Assembly (NCBI GenBank): GCA_050290245.1
Contig: JBNKHH010000077.1
Coordinates: 1-44,602 of the forward strand
DNA: 44,602 nt
Direction of reading: 5' to 3'
Origin: JBNKHH01 sp050290245
GTDB taxonomy: Bacteria > Pseudomonadota > Alphaproteobacteria > Rhodobacterales > Rhodobacteraceae
The notes under the pieces were generated by a model. That model saw only the letters and a list, made by a program, of their open reading frames with translations. It had not been told where the DNA came from and did not search any database. Numbering within the stretch: the first letter of the stretch is position 1; each line of letters opens with the position of its first letter. The position numbers and the translations under genes are program-made. This document shows, piece by piece, positions 1-7,402 of the stretch.

Positions 1-692
1 CCCCGCGCCTCCGGCAAGGACCGGTCGCCCAATGACGGAACCAGCCAGCTTTTCAGGAAATGCCCGGTCACGCGCAGCCCATCCCGGATGTCGTCGATCG
101 ACCCCTCGCCACGCCCCACCAAGGCGGGTGACAAGGGCAACAGCCGATCCTTGTACGCACCTGCCCCGGTTTCCGACACCGCCCGCCCGCTCTTGGGCGA
201 AACATAGGCCAGCCCTTCGCTTGCTCCCGTTACCGCGCAGCGCCCCAGGTCCAGCCCGAACCCAAGATCCTCCAACAGCGACACCTCCCACCTGAGATAG
301 GCCAGGGGCCAGTACGGCCCCGCCTCCATCATCTCGAACACCGCCAGTGTCCGGCGATAAAGGTTCGGATGTGCTTCCCTCTCTGGCAGGGCGAAACTCA
401 ACAACCCCACGACCGCGTTCAGCCCGGCAAGCGCCTTGCGGTCGGTCATCACAAGCGCGGCGCGCGATTGCACCGGCTCGACCGTAAACACCCCCAGGTG
501 ATCCTCCAGCCGCGCCCGCCAGGTCACGTCGACCTGGTTGCCCGGCTCAAGAACCGGACCCATCCGCCGCCCGGCCCCGCCGCGCACGATCCCCGCGTGC
601 CGACCGTGCCCCTCGGTAAAGACCTCGATGATCGCCGCGCTTTCCCCGTGCTTGCGCCGGGCCAGAACGATCCCCTCCTCGCGCCACTCCAT
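1..692 (-). CDS. recO: DNA repair protein RecO (3' end beyond window)
   Basis: RecO helps load RecA on gapped DNA in the RecFOR recombination-repair pathway, in the cytoplasm. About 230 residues are visible. The N-terminus reads MEWREEGIVLARRKHGESAA, followed by an OB-fold-like stretch containing EVFTEGHGRHAGIVRGG, which is typical of RecO. A helical middle part follows, with YWPLAYLRWEVSLLEDLGFG and the characteristic CAVTG segment. The family is usually about 240-250 residues, so only the last few codons lie beyond base 1. The ATG at 690-692 overlaps the TGA of the upstream DUF2161 gene, so the two genes are probably translationally coupled. The identification rests on recognised sequence patterns and is fairly secure. 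Confidence 0.85.
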   Translation of the reverse strand, partial: MEWREEGIVLARRKHGESAAIIEVFTEGHGRHAGIVRGGAGRRMGPVLEPGNQVDVTWRARLEDHLGVFTVEPVQSRAALVMTDRKALAGLNAVVGLLSFALPEREAHPNLYRRTLAVFEMMEAGPYWPLAYLRWEVSLLEDLGFGLDLGRCAVTGASEGLAYVSPKSGRAVSETGAGAYKDRLLPLSPALVGRGEGSIDDIRDGLRVTGHFLKSWLVPSLGDRSLPEAR

Positions 693-1339
693 CAGCCGGC
701 CTCCGCCGCCGCGCGGCCCTTGTCGGTTACGGCATAAATCCCCACCTCCACCCGCTCGAACCAGCCGTAGTGATTATCCGCCATCATCCGCGTGGCCCGG
801 CCTACCCCGGTCTCCTTCGCGACAACAGCTCCCTTGCTCGGCCCTGCCCCCGCCAGGAACTCTGCACAAAGCAGCGCGTCCTGCCGATATGCGGTCACGA
901 TCCCGCCGCGCGTGCCGCCGACGTTCGGATCACCCTGCCGTTTGGCAAACTCGCGCAAAAGTCGCGCCACCTTCACCTTCGACTTCCTCGGCCGATAGGG
1001 TGCCGGGTCGCAATGCACCTCGACGTGCCCGTCCTTCATCCTGACCGTGATCAGTCCGACCCCAAGCCGCCGCGCCAGCGTAACCATCGACTTGAGCGAC
1101 GAGAGAAACGGCCGCCCCTTGCCGCGCGGTGCCGCCATGTAAACCACGTCCGACACCGCCTGCCGCGCCACCGCCTGATGCACCAGAGCGAGCGAAAACG
1201 ACGTCTTCAACTCGACAATCACCGGCTCTTCGGTGCCCCGGCAGCCTACCACGTCGGCCGAGGCCACCTCGGCCTTGACCTCGTACCCCTGCCCTTCAAG
1301 ATACACCTTGATCGGTTCATAAAGCTCGGTCTCCCGCAA
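692..1339 (-). CDS. DUF2161 family protein (PD-(D/E)XK nuclease-like fold)
   Basis: The product has 215 residues when started at the TTG at 1337-1339. The frame stays open far upstream, but that extension is antisense to the pyrophosphatase gene. A purine-rich GAAGAG lies just 5' of the TTG. The N-terminal part holds LYEPIKVYLEGQGYEVKAEV and then DVVGCRG followed by PVIVELKTSF. This is the D...ExK pattern of a PD-(D/E)XK fold, which the DUF2161 family is thought to adopt. The C-terminal half looks like a winged helix (KGAVVAKETGVGRATRMMADNHYGWFERV) and ends in a YAVTDKGRAA element. The cellular role is unknown. The gene overlaps recO in an ATGA junction, hinting at a DNA-processing job. The start codon is the least certain part. 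Confidence 0.75.
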   Translation of the reverse strand: MRETELYEPIKVYLEGQGYEVKAEVASADVVGCRGTEEPVIVELKTSFSLALVHQAVARQAVSDVVYMAAPRGKGRPFLSSLKSMVTLARRLGVGLITVRMKDGHVEVHCDPAPYRPRKSKVKVARLLREFAKRQGDPNVGGTRGGIVTAYRQDALLCAEFLAGAGPSKGAVVAKETGVGRATRMMADNHYGWFERVEVGIYAVTDKGRAAAEAG

Positions 1340-1448
1340 CGCTCTTCGCCCTCTTGCCCTATGCGACCATAGGGCTGGCCGCGACCGGGTGACAAGACAC
1401 AGCCGAATCGCTATGAGGGCGCCGAATACGAAAAGCGAGTGACCCCCC

Positions 1449-2369
1449 ATGACCGTGAAAGTCTTTGGACACAAATCCCCCGACACCGACGCCACCGGTT
1501 CGCCCGTGATCTGGGCCTGGTACCTGAACGAATGCCGCAACATCGCCGCCGAACCGCGCTTGTTGGGTGAGCCCAACTCCGAGGCGCTTTTTGTCCTGTC
1601 CCGCTGGGGCATCGACAAGCCTGAGTTCCTCGAAGACGTCACCGCTGCCGATACCTGCGTCGTCGTCGACACCAACAACGTCGCCGAACTGCCCGCAAGC
1701 ATCAACGACGCCAACGTGACCGAGATCATCGACCACCACATGCTCCAGGGCGGGCTGAAAACAAAAGGTCCGATCAACATCACCGTGCGGCCCGTTGCCT
1801 GCACCGCCACGATCATGCACGACCTGATGGGTGACGACGCCGACAAGATGCCAGACGATATCAAGGCCGTGATGCTGTCATGCATCCTGTCCGACACGCT
1901 TGAATTCCGCTCGCCGACCACCACCGACGTCGACCGCGCGCTGGCCGAGAAACTGGCCGCCGAGCTTGGCATCTCGATCCCGGACTACGCCGCCGAAATG
2001 TTCGCCGCGAAATCCGACGTTTCGTCCTACTCGGACTCTGAACTCCTGCGCATGGATAGCAAGCAGTACGAGGTCGACGGTACAAAGTTCCGCGTTTCGG
2101 TCCTGGAAACCACCTCGCCTTCGACCGTGCTTGCCCGCAAGGCCGGCCTGATGGAAGACATGGCAACGGTCGCGGAAGAAGACGGCGTCGACCAGGTGCT
2201 CTTGTTCCTTGTCGACATCCTCAGCGAAGAATCGATCCTCTTCGTGCCGAACGAGCTAGTGAAAACCGTGGCCGAGAAAAGCTTTGGCGCTACCGTAGAC
2301 GGCGACCTGGTCAGCCTGCCCGGCATCGTCAGCCGCAAGAAACAGATCATCCCCGCGCTCAAGGTCTAA
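1449..2369 (+). CDS. ppaC: manganese-dependent inorganic pyrophosphatase (family II)
   Basis: This enzyme hydrolyses pyrophosphate to two phosphates in the cytoplasm and pulls biosynthetic reactions forward. At 306 residues it matches family II enzymes. The metal-binding N-terminal motif GHKSPDTDA is at residues 7-15, the DHH signature (IDHHMLQ) lies near residue 98, and the C-terminal substrate-binding SRKKQ is at 295-299. The DHH domain is followed by a DHHA2 domain. The ATG at 1449 sits about 110 bases from the divergent DUF2161 start, so the two genes probably share a promoter region. A strong terminator follows at 2395-2418. Many alphaproteobacteria use a family I enzyme instead. Whether this genome has both cannot be seen here. 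Confidence 0.95.
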   Translation: MTVKVFGHKSPDTDATGSPVIWAWYLNECRNIAAEPRLLGEPNSEALFVLSRWGIDKPEFLEDVTAADTCVVVDTNNVAELPASINDANVTEIIDHHMLQGGLKTKGPINITVRPVACTATIMHDLMGDDADKMPDDIKAVMLSCILSDTLEFRSPTTTDVDRALAEKLAAELGISIPDYAAEMFAAKSDVSSYSDSELLRMDSKQYEVDGTKFRVSVLETTSPSTVLARKAGLMEDMATVAEEDGVDQVLLFLVDILSEESILFVPNELVKTVAEKSFGATVDGDLVSLPGIVSRKKQIIPALKV

Positions 2370-2394
2370 GCCGCGCAGGATCGAACCCTTCCAT

Positions 2395-2418
2395 GGGCAC
2401 CCATTCGGGTGCCCTTTT
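2395..2418 (+). terminator. Rho-independent terminator after ppaC
   Basis: A perfect 8-bp stem GGGCACCC/GGGTGCCC with a 4-base loop (ATTC) is followed directly by TTTT. It starts 25 bases after the ppaC stop codon and precedes the GTG of the next gene by about 65 bases, so the HAD gene probably has its own promoter. Confidence 0.85.
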
Positions 2419-2483
2419 GCTTTCGTCCCCCAGTGATCCGTGCCTATAACCGCTAAACAGGACAGACCATCCCAGGATATCCC

Positions 2484-3356
2484 GTGACCCAGATCATCGA
2501 GTCGCTCGCCGACATTTCCGACCGTTATGACGCCGTGTTCTGCGACCTCTGGGGCTGCCTGCACGATGGCATCACCGCCCTGCCCAAAGCCGTCTCAGCG
2601 CTACAGGCCTTTCGCGCGGGGGGCGGCAAGGTCGTCCTTTTGACCAACGCCCCCCGGCCCCGCGCCGACGTCGCCCGCCAGCTCGATGGGTTCAAGGTGC
2701 CGACCGACTGCTGGGATACGATCGCCACCTCGGGCGATTCAGCCCGCATCGCCATGTTCCGCGGCATCGTCGGCAACAAGGTCTGGTTCATGGGTCAGGA
2801 TTTCGACCTGACATTCTTCGACCCGCCGGCCATCGTCGAAGACCCCGCCCCCATCGAACGCGTCGCCTTGGAAGAGGCCACCGGCATCGCCTGCCTTGGC
2901 CCTTTCGACCCCCATGCCGACCCGGACGTTAACCGGCCCGAGTTCCTCTATGCCAAGCAAAAGGGCCTGAAACTCCTCTGCGCCAACCCCGACATCATCG
3001 TCGACCGGGGCGAGAGCCGCGAATGGTGCGCCGGCGCACTTGCCGAACTCTATACCGAGATGGGCGGCGAAAGCCTCTACTTTGGCAAACCGCACCCGCC
3101 GGTCTACAACCTCGCCCGTCAACGCCTCGGCGACATCGCGTCAGGTATCCCGGACAGCCGCATTCTCTGCATCGGCGACGGGATCGGCACCGACATCAAG
3201 GGCGCGCTGGGCGAGGATCTCGACTCGCTCTTCGTCACCGGCGGCCTTGCCAAGGAAGAGACGCGAACCGAACGGCAGCCCGATCAGCAGGCGCTTGAAG
3301 AGTATGTCTCGAGCTTTCAGATCACGCCGACCTTCGCTGTCGGGTACCTGCGCTAG
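2484..3356 (+). CDS. HAD superfamily class IIA hydrolase, TIGR01459 type
   Basis: The product is a 290-residue cytoplasmic haloacid-dehalogenase-fold protein starting at GTG 2484. Visible motifs are motif I CDLWGCLHDG (nucleophile D21), motif II LTNAPRP, the conserved lysine in YFGKPHPPVY, and the acidic motif IV CIGDGIGTDIKGA. A class IIA cap lies between motifs II and III. In motif I the usual second aspartate of DxD is tryptophan (D21-L-W23). I recall this as a trait of the TIGR01459 subfamily, and it makes ordinary phosphatase chemistry uncertain. The substrate is unknown. The stop codon directly abuts the ATG of the next gene (TAG-ATG), so the pair is almost certainly co-transcribed. Confidence 0.85.
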   Translation: MTQIIESLADISDRYDAVFCDLWGCLHDGITALPKAVSALQAFRAGGGKVVLLTNAPRPRADVARQLDGFKVPTDCWDTIATSGDSARIAMFRGIVGNKVWFMGQDFDLTFFDPPAIVEDPAPIERVALEEATGIACLGPFDPHADPDVNRPEFLYAKQKGLKLLCANPDIIVDRGESREWCAGALAELYTEMGGESLYFGKPHPPVYNLARQRLGDIASGIPDSRILCIGDGIGTDIKGALGEDLDSLFVTGGLAKEETRTERQPDQQALEEYVSSFQITPTFAVGYLR

Positions 3357-3950
3357 ATGCCCCAGACCGACTGGTACGCCACCTGGGAAGATCATCTGTC
3401 GTTCCTCGACGCCCTCTTCGCCGATCTAGAAATCGACATCTACGAGCTTGCCTCGGCCTTCGAAAAACCGCTGCGCCAAATCACCTCCCCCGATGATATC
3501 GCCCGCGACCTGGCCCGTGTCTGGCCGAACGGCAGGACATCGGGCACGGCACACTACGCGCTCCATTTCACCAAGGATGGCATGGGGTTTCGGCCGCGCC
3601 GCCATTCCCTGAACCCCGGGAAATGTGACGGTGCGACCTGGCGCGAAGCCGCGCAGGGCTGGACTCTCGTCCGGCTCGATATCGGTCAAAGCCTTGATAA
3701 CATTCTGCACGGCTCTTGCCTTTTTCACGCGACGGTCCCGCGCATGGTTTCCGAGGGCGTGCCCGAGGATGCGGCCCGCGCCGTCGCCCGCCGCGCTTCG
3801 CGGTTAACGAAGATCATCTCCAGGGAAGGCGTAGCAAGACTTGGCCGGCACGCTTGGGTCCTGCCGGGCGCGGCGGAACTTTGGGATCGGGGCGTGACGC
3901 TGGATCCGTTCAAACCCCGCGAGCACGCCGACTCTTTCGTCCGGGTCTGA
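3357..3950 (+). CDS. hypothetical protein, coupled to the HAD hydrolase
   Basis: This 197-residue soluble protein has no signal peptide or membrane segment, and I do not recognise the family. It starts on the base after the HAD gene's stop codon, so translation is probably coupled. The sequence is W/D-rich at the N-terminus (QTDWYATWEDHLSFLDALF). A basic segment in the middle carries FRPRRHSLNPGKC, and the C-terminal helix is rich in alanine and arginine (PEDAARAVARRASRLTKI). Codon use is GC-rich like the neighbours, and the frame is clean from start to stop, which supports a real gene. The tight pairing suggests a function linked to the HAD protein. Confidence 0.7.
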   Translation: MPQTDWYATWEDHLSFLDALFADLEIDIYELASAFEKPLRQITSPDDIARDLARVWPNGRTSGTAHYALHFTKDGMGFRPRRHSLNPGKCDGATWREAAQGWTLVRLDIGQSLDNILHGSCLFHATVPRMVSEGVPEDAARAVARRASRLTKIISREGVARLGRHAWVLPGAAELWDRGVTLDPFKPREHADSFVRV

Positions 3951-4196
3951 ACCAATTTTCACCCATTGACGTTTTGGTCACGAACAACGTTTTTCACTGG
4001 GTTCTCTCCGGTGATCGGACACTGGGTTGCCATATACTTTCCGGACACTTTGCATCCGCATTGCTGGCCCGGCGCTGACAAGGGGATTCATCCCCAAATC
4101 CTCAATCATTGAAGGCCCACCGCCGTCTCACGGTGACGTCGCATCACCTCTGCGAACGCCCCGGCTATCATCGGTCGACAAATATCCTCGGGGAGC

Positions 4197-4217
4197 GCGA
4201 GGGGTGAAACCCCTCGC
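4197..4217. repeat. perfect 9-bp hairpin in the ccrM 3' intergenic region
   Basis: GCGAGGGGT, a GAA loop and ACCCCTCGC form a perfect inverted repeat. It is preceded by TATCCTCGGGGA and followed by a run of eight A residues. It may terminate transcription arriving from either side, or be a dispersed intergenic element. Its function is not established. Confidence 0.55.
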
Positions 4218-4221
4218 CCAA

Positions 4222-4249
4222 AAAAAAGAACCCCGCCACGAAGGCGGGG
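4222..4249 (-). terminator. Rho-independent terminator of ccrM
   Basis: Read on the minus strand, a CCCCGCC/GGCGGGG stem (4231-4249) with a 5-base loop is followed by a T-tract (4222-4229 on the plus strand is mostly A). It lies about 55 bases beyond the ccrM stop codon. Confidence 0.8.
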
Positions 4250-4303
4250 TCAGGTGCAGTGCTGTGGGCGGCCACAGGCACCGGCGGTAAGCTCAAAAAG
4301 AAT

Positions 4304-5401
4304 TCAGTTCATCTCGGCCCGGATCTGCTGGCGGAGCACGTCGATTGGGACGTTTTTGCCTTCCTGGCGGAAATGCCAATAGGTCCAGCCGTTACAACTC
4401 GGCGCACCTTCAAGCGCCGCACCGACCTGGTGGATAGACCCCTTTATATCCTTAGAAATCAATGTCCCGTCGGCCCGCACCTTCGCGGCCTTGCCGCGCG
4501 GACTGACCAGTGTTTCACCCGGGCGCAACATACCGCGCTCGACCAGCTGGCCAAAGGGTACGCGGGGTTCGGCGCGCTTCGATGTGGTGACTTCAAGCGC
4601 CGATTTATCGAACCTGCGGACGTTTGCCAGCCGCCGTTCGGCAACCTTGCGATAGCTGTCTTCCCGTTCGATTCCAATGAAGTGGCGGCCAAGCATCTTG
4701 GCGACCGCCCCCGTGGTGCCCGTGCCGAAGAACGGATCCAGGACCACGTCGCCCGGGTTGGTCGTGCCGAGCAGTACACGATGCAGCAGAGCCTCGGGTT
4801 TCTGAGTAGGATGGGCCTTGTCGCCCTTGTCGTCCTTCAGCCGCTCGTGGCCCGTGCAGATCGGAAGAACCCAGTCCGAGCGCATCTGGATGCCCTCGTT
4901 CAGCGCCTTCAAGGCCTCGTAATTGAAGGTGTATTTCGACGCTTCTTCCTTCGACGCCCAGATCAGCGTCTCGTGGGCATTGGTCAGCCGCTTGCCGCGG
5001 AAATTCGGCATCGGGTTGGACTTGCGCCACACGACGTCGTTCAGGATCCAGAACCCCTGGTTCTGCAATTCGGCGCCCATGCGAAAAACGTTATGATACG
5101 ACCCGATCACCCAGATCGCCCCATCGGGTTTCAACAGCCGACGTGCCGCCGCCAGCCACTCGCGGGTGAACTTGTCATAATGCCCGAACGATCCGAACTG
5201 GTCCCAGGCATCATCCACCGCATCGACCTTCGAGTTGTCGGGACGATGCAACTCTCCCTTTAGCTGAAGGTTGTATGGTGGGTCGGCAAAAATCAGATCG
5301 ACAGACGATTCGGGCAGGCTCAGCATCCGTTCGATGCAATCGCCATCAAGAATGGTGTCCAGCGGAAGCGTACCCGCCTTTTTGCGCGTCTCGGTCGTCA
5401 T
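4304..5401 (-). CDS. ccrM: cell-cycle DNA adenine methyltransferase CcrM (GANTC)
   Basis: CcrM methylates adenine in GANTC on newly replicated DNA and links replication to transcription in alphaproteobacteria. The 365-residue length matches the family. The catalytic motif DPPYNL is at residues 40-45 and the SAM-binding motif (VLDPFFGTGTTGAVAK) lies near residues 220-235. This order is that of beta-class enzymes. A TRD-like region sits around 70-180. The C-terminal 90 residues (VERGMLRPGETLVSPRG...SCNGWTYWHF) are the RAMA-type extension typical of CcrM orthologues. The upstream gap of 114 bp contains three GANTC sites, so self-methylation-sensitive expression is plausible. rnhB lies upstream on the same strand, as is common in this order. 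Confidence 0.95.
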   Translation of the reverse strand: MTTETRKKAGTLPLDTILDGDCIERMLSLPESSVDLIFADPPYNLQLKGELHRPDNSKVDAVDDAWDQFGSFGHYDKFTREWLAAARRLLKPDGAIWVIGSYHNVFRMGAELQNQGFWILNDVVWRKSNPMPNFRGKRLTNAHETLIWASKEEASKYTFNYEALKALNEGIQMRSDWVLPICTGHERLKDDKGDKAHPTQKPEALLHRVLLGTTNPGDVVLDPFFGTGTTGAVAKMLGRHFIGIEREDSYRKVAERRLANVRRFDKSALEVTTSKRAEPRVPFGQLVERGMLRPGETLVSPRGKAAKVRADGTLISKDIKGSIHQVGAALEGAPSCNGWTYWHFRQEGKNVPIDVLRQQIRAEMN

Positions 5402-5454
5402 GTCTGCCTCTGTCCCGATGGCCGTTTTGGGCCGTCATTTATTGGACCCAAGAT

Positions 5455-5493
5455 GAGTCAGGACCGATTCGCCGTCAATTTCTTTTTTGAATC
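5455..5493 (-). promoter_or_regulatory. cluster of three GANTC sites in the ccrM leader
   Basis: GAGTC (5455-5459), GATTC (5466-5470) and GAATC (5489-5493) fall within 39 bases upstream of ccrM. On the minus strand a TTGACG that could serve as a -35 element overlaps this cluster. GANTC sites in the ccrM promoter are known from Caulobacter, where methylation state affects its transcription. Confidence 0.55.
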
Positions 5494-5515
5494 AGTGGGT
5501 TACGAAATATGCTTG

Positions 5516-6124
5516 TCACAACATATTGTGGACCGGCTTGAACGAACGCCTATGATGTGGGGTTACCCCTAGGATTTCCAGCGCCGCGCGATGCGCTTTG
5601 GTCGGATATCCGGCGTTTTTCTCCCAGCCATAACCGGGATGCTGTTGCGCCAAATCCACCATGATGCGATCGCGCACCACCTTGGCGACAACCGATGCGG
5701 CCGCAATCGAGAGGCTCCGTCCGTCCCCCTTGATCAACGCTGTCGCCGGACAGACCAGACCTTTCGGCACCATGTTGCCATCGACCAGCACATGCCCCGG
5801 CGCCCGCCGCAACCCGGCCACGGCCCGTTCCATCGCCAGGTGAGAGGCATAGAGGATGTTCAACGCGTCGATCTCCTCGACCGAGGCATGCGCCACCGAA
5901 ACATCCGCTACGGCCAAAAGCCGATCATGCAGCGCTTCGCGCGCCCTCGCGGTCAGCTTCTTGGAATCATTCAGTCCCTCGGGCACGGCGCTCGGGTCCA
6001 AAATCACGGCCGCCGCCGTCACCGGGCCGGCCAAAGGCCCGCGCCCGACCTCGTCCACCCCAGCGATCAGACCCGCCCCACCGGCGATCCACCGCGTTTC
6101 TTCACTGAAATCCGGCTCCTGCAT
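5516..6124 (-). CDS. rnhB: ribonuclease HII
   Basis: RNase HII cleaves the RNA strand of RNA/DNA hybrids and starts removal of misincorporated ribonucleotides. With the ATG at 6122-6124 (MQEPDFSEETRW) the product has 202 residues, the normal size. An in-frame ATG at 6202 would add 26 residues that look non-coding. Active-site acidic residues are visible in GVDEVGRGPLAGPV (D and E), VLVDGN (D) and VVAKVVRDR (D). DSKKL and the C-terminal NAGYPTKAH with HHRRSFKPV are also typical. The gene is followed by ccrM on the same strand with a 114-bp gap that probably carries the ccrM promoter. Confidence 0.93.
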   Translation of the reverse strand: MQEPDFSEETRWIAGGAGLIAGVDEVGRGPLAGPVTAAAVILDPSAVPEGLNDSKKLTARAREALHDRLLAVADVSVAHASVEEIDALNILYASHLAMERAVAGLRRAPGHVLVDGNMVPKGLVCPATALIKGDGRSLSIAAASVVAKVVRDRIMVDLAQQHPGYGWEKNAGYPTKAHRAALEILGVTPHHRRSFKPVHNML

Positions 6125-6411
6125 GTTCCAACACAAAACACCGCTCCCGGCGCCGAGGCAACCACTGCTTCTTCTATTCGGAAAAACTCCCGCCGGAGGC
6201 ACGGCGACGGCGCAGAAATCTTGAACTTACCGCGAGGCGCCCGAATGAAAGGCGGCGACCCTTCTCAGGCCGCCGCCCCACCCGTTCACTCGATACAGCA
6301 CCCCTTACCCAGGCTACTGGTGAATTTCTGGGCCAGGGGGGACACCCTGGCCCACCGGCGCGAAGATGGAGATGTGCGGGATGTCCGCGCCGGTAAGCTG
6401 TCCGTTGCGCC

Positions 6412-6939
6412 TCAGCGCCGTGCTACGCGCCAGCCGTCACGGGCCAGGCATCGCGCACCGTAAACCACGCGTCGTCCCCGATCGGTCCGAACGAGCGTCT
6501 GGCAATGTTCGGGAAGTTTCCTGGCGAATTTGTATGACCGCTCGAGGCATCGCTGCCCGTAAACAAGGCGGTCCCTTCCGCGATCTGCGTCGAGCACAAG
6601 AAGGCAGCGATCAGGCAGTGGATTTTTCTTTTTGTATCCTGTCACCTTCCCCCGACGCGCCTCGTCCGGGCGGCGCAATTCGCCACGCACGGTGCGCCCA
6701 TCATAAGGCTGGTCGATCGAGCCGAATCGGGTCCGCTCCGGCCAGGCGTCATGGACTTTCACGGTCTCAGCCGCGCGCCGGTCTTTACGGTCGTCCGCCG
6801 CCTTGGCGAGAATACCCAGGATGGCAATCCCGGCTAGGACTTTGGCGACATCCTCACCATCCGCGGCGGCGGGAACCGGGGATATGGCAATGCCAAGCGC
6901 AGTGGCGGCGGTTACGGCAAGTTTGGCGATACTGGTCAT
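6412..6939 (-). CDS. hypothetical exported basic protein
   Basis: The 175-residue product has a clear Sec signal peptide (MTSIAKLAVTAATALGIAIS, cleavage near AAADG, about residue 27). A short hydrophobic helix follows (VAKVLAGIAILGILAKAA), then a long Arg/Lys/Asp-rich segment. The C-terminal half holds two related blocks around CLLVLDADRGRDRLVYGQRCLER and RRVVYGARCLARDGW, with paired cysteines suggesting disulfides. It is probably periplasmic or anchored at the inner membrane. I do not recognise a named family. Its start lies 169 bases from the divergent small secreted protein gene at 7109. Confidence 0.7.
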   Translation of the reverse strand: MTSIAKLAVTAATALGIAISPVPAAADGEDVAKVLAGIAILGILAKAADDRKDRRAAETVKVHDAWPERTRFGSIDQPYDGRTVRGELRRPDEARRGKVTGYKKKNPLPDRCLLVLDADRGRDRLVYGQRCLERSYKFARKLPEHCQTLVRTDRGRRVVYGARCLARDGWRVARR

Positions 6940-7108
6940 GAGCTACTCCCGGTTGGTTCAGAAAGAGCGGCACGGCGCCGCCCGGTGTGTAGCTGAACAT
7001 GGGTCGGGTCGGCCCTGACGCTCAATATCGGCGGTCTGATATGCGATATCAGGCCCATGAGCCGGCGCTGATATTGATTTTCAACGGCACCGGCATCAGT
7101 GTGCATCC

Positions 7109-7402
7109 ATGATGAAGCGTTCTTTTTTCCTGGCGTTTGCCTCACTGATCGTTCTGGCCTCTTCGGCCAGCGCGGCCTGCTATGCCGACTACAAGGCCAA
7201 GCAGGATAACCCCTATCGCCTTCACTATGGCGTCATCCAGATCGACAACAGCCCCTGCGCCATGTCAGACAAGGTCAAATCGACGGTCGCCAAGCGTCTC
7301 GCCGCGGCCGGATGGCAGCTTTTGCAGGTGCGCTCGGTGTTCCAAGACGATGGGCTGGCGAAAAGGAAAAAGGATGCAGGCGAATTCTTCCTCCGTTTCT
7401 GA
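7109..7402 (+). CDS. small secreted hypothetical protein
   Basis: The 97-residue product has a signal peptide (MMKRSFFLAFASLIVLASSA, cleavage around ASA-A, residue 22), leaving a mature domain of about 75 residues. The mature part has two cysteines (ACYADYK and SPCAMSD) that could form one disulfide, and ends in FFLRF. It resembles small conserved proteins of Rhodobacteraceae, but I know no function. The stop lies 29 bases inside the next gene, whose ATG is at 7374, so the two are probably translationally coupled. The partner is a membrane-anchored winged-helix protein. Confidence 0.7.
   Translation: MMKRSFFLAFASLIVLASSASAACYADYKAKQDNPYRLHYGVIQIDNSPCAMSDKVKSTVAKRLAAAGWQLLQVRSVFQDDGLAKRKKDAGEFFLRF

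Larger units (their letters stand above)
3951..4303. other. 353-bp intergenic region between convergent genes
   Basis: This region lies between the end of the hypothetical gene (plus strand) and the end of ccrM (minus strand). I see no convincing gene. The right half carries two strong hairpins, listed separately. The left half is relatively AT-rich with repeated GGACACT-like words (4016-4022 and 4043-4049) but no readable protein. Confidence 0.6.

Noticed and set aside
1340..1972. N-terminal extension of the DUF2161 frame
   Set aside because: The extension is antisense to the pyrophosphatase gene and looks non-coding. The TTG at 1339 gives the family length.
4259..5263. 334-codon open frame on the plus strand
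   Set aside because: It is antisense to ccrM, which has a full set of methyltransferase motifs.
6203..6411. Possible small minus-strand reading frame between rnhB and the exported basic protein
   Set aside because: A stretch reading DIPHISIFAPVGQG looks protein-like but has no start codon or ribosome-binding site and overlaps the preceding gene's end. It is too weak to list.
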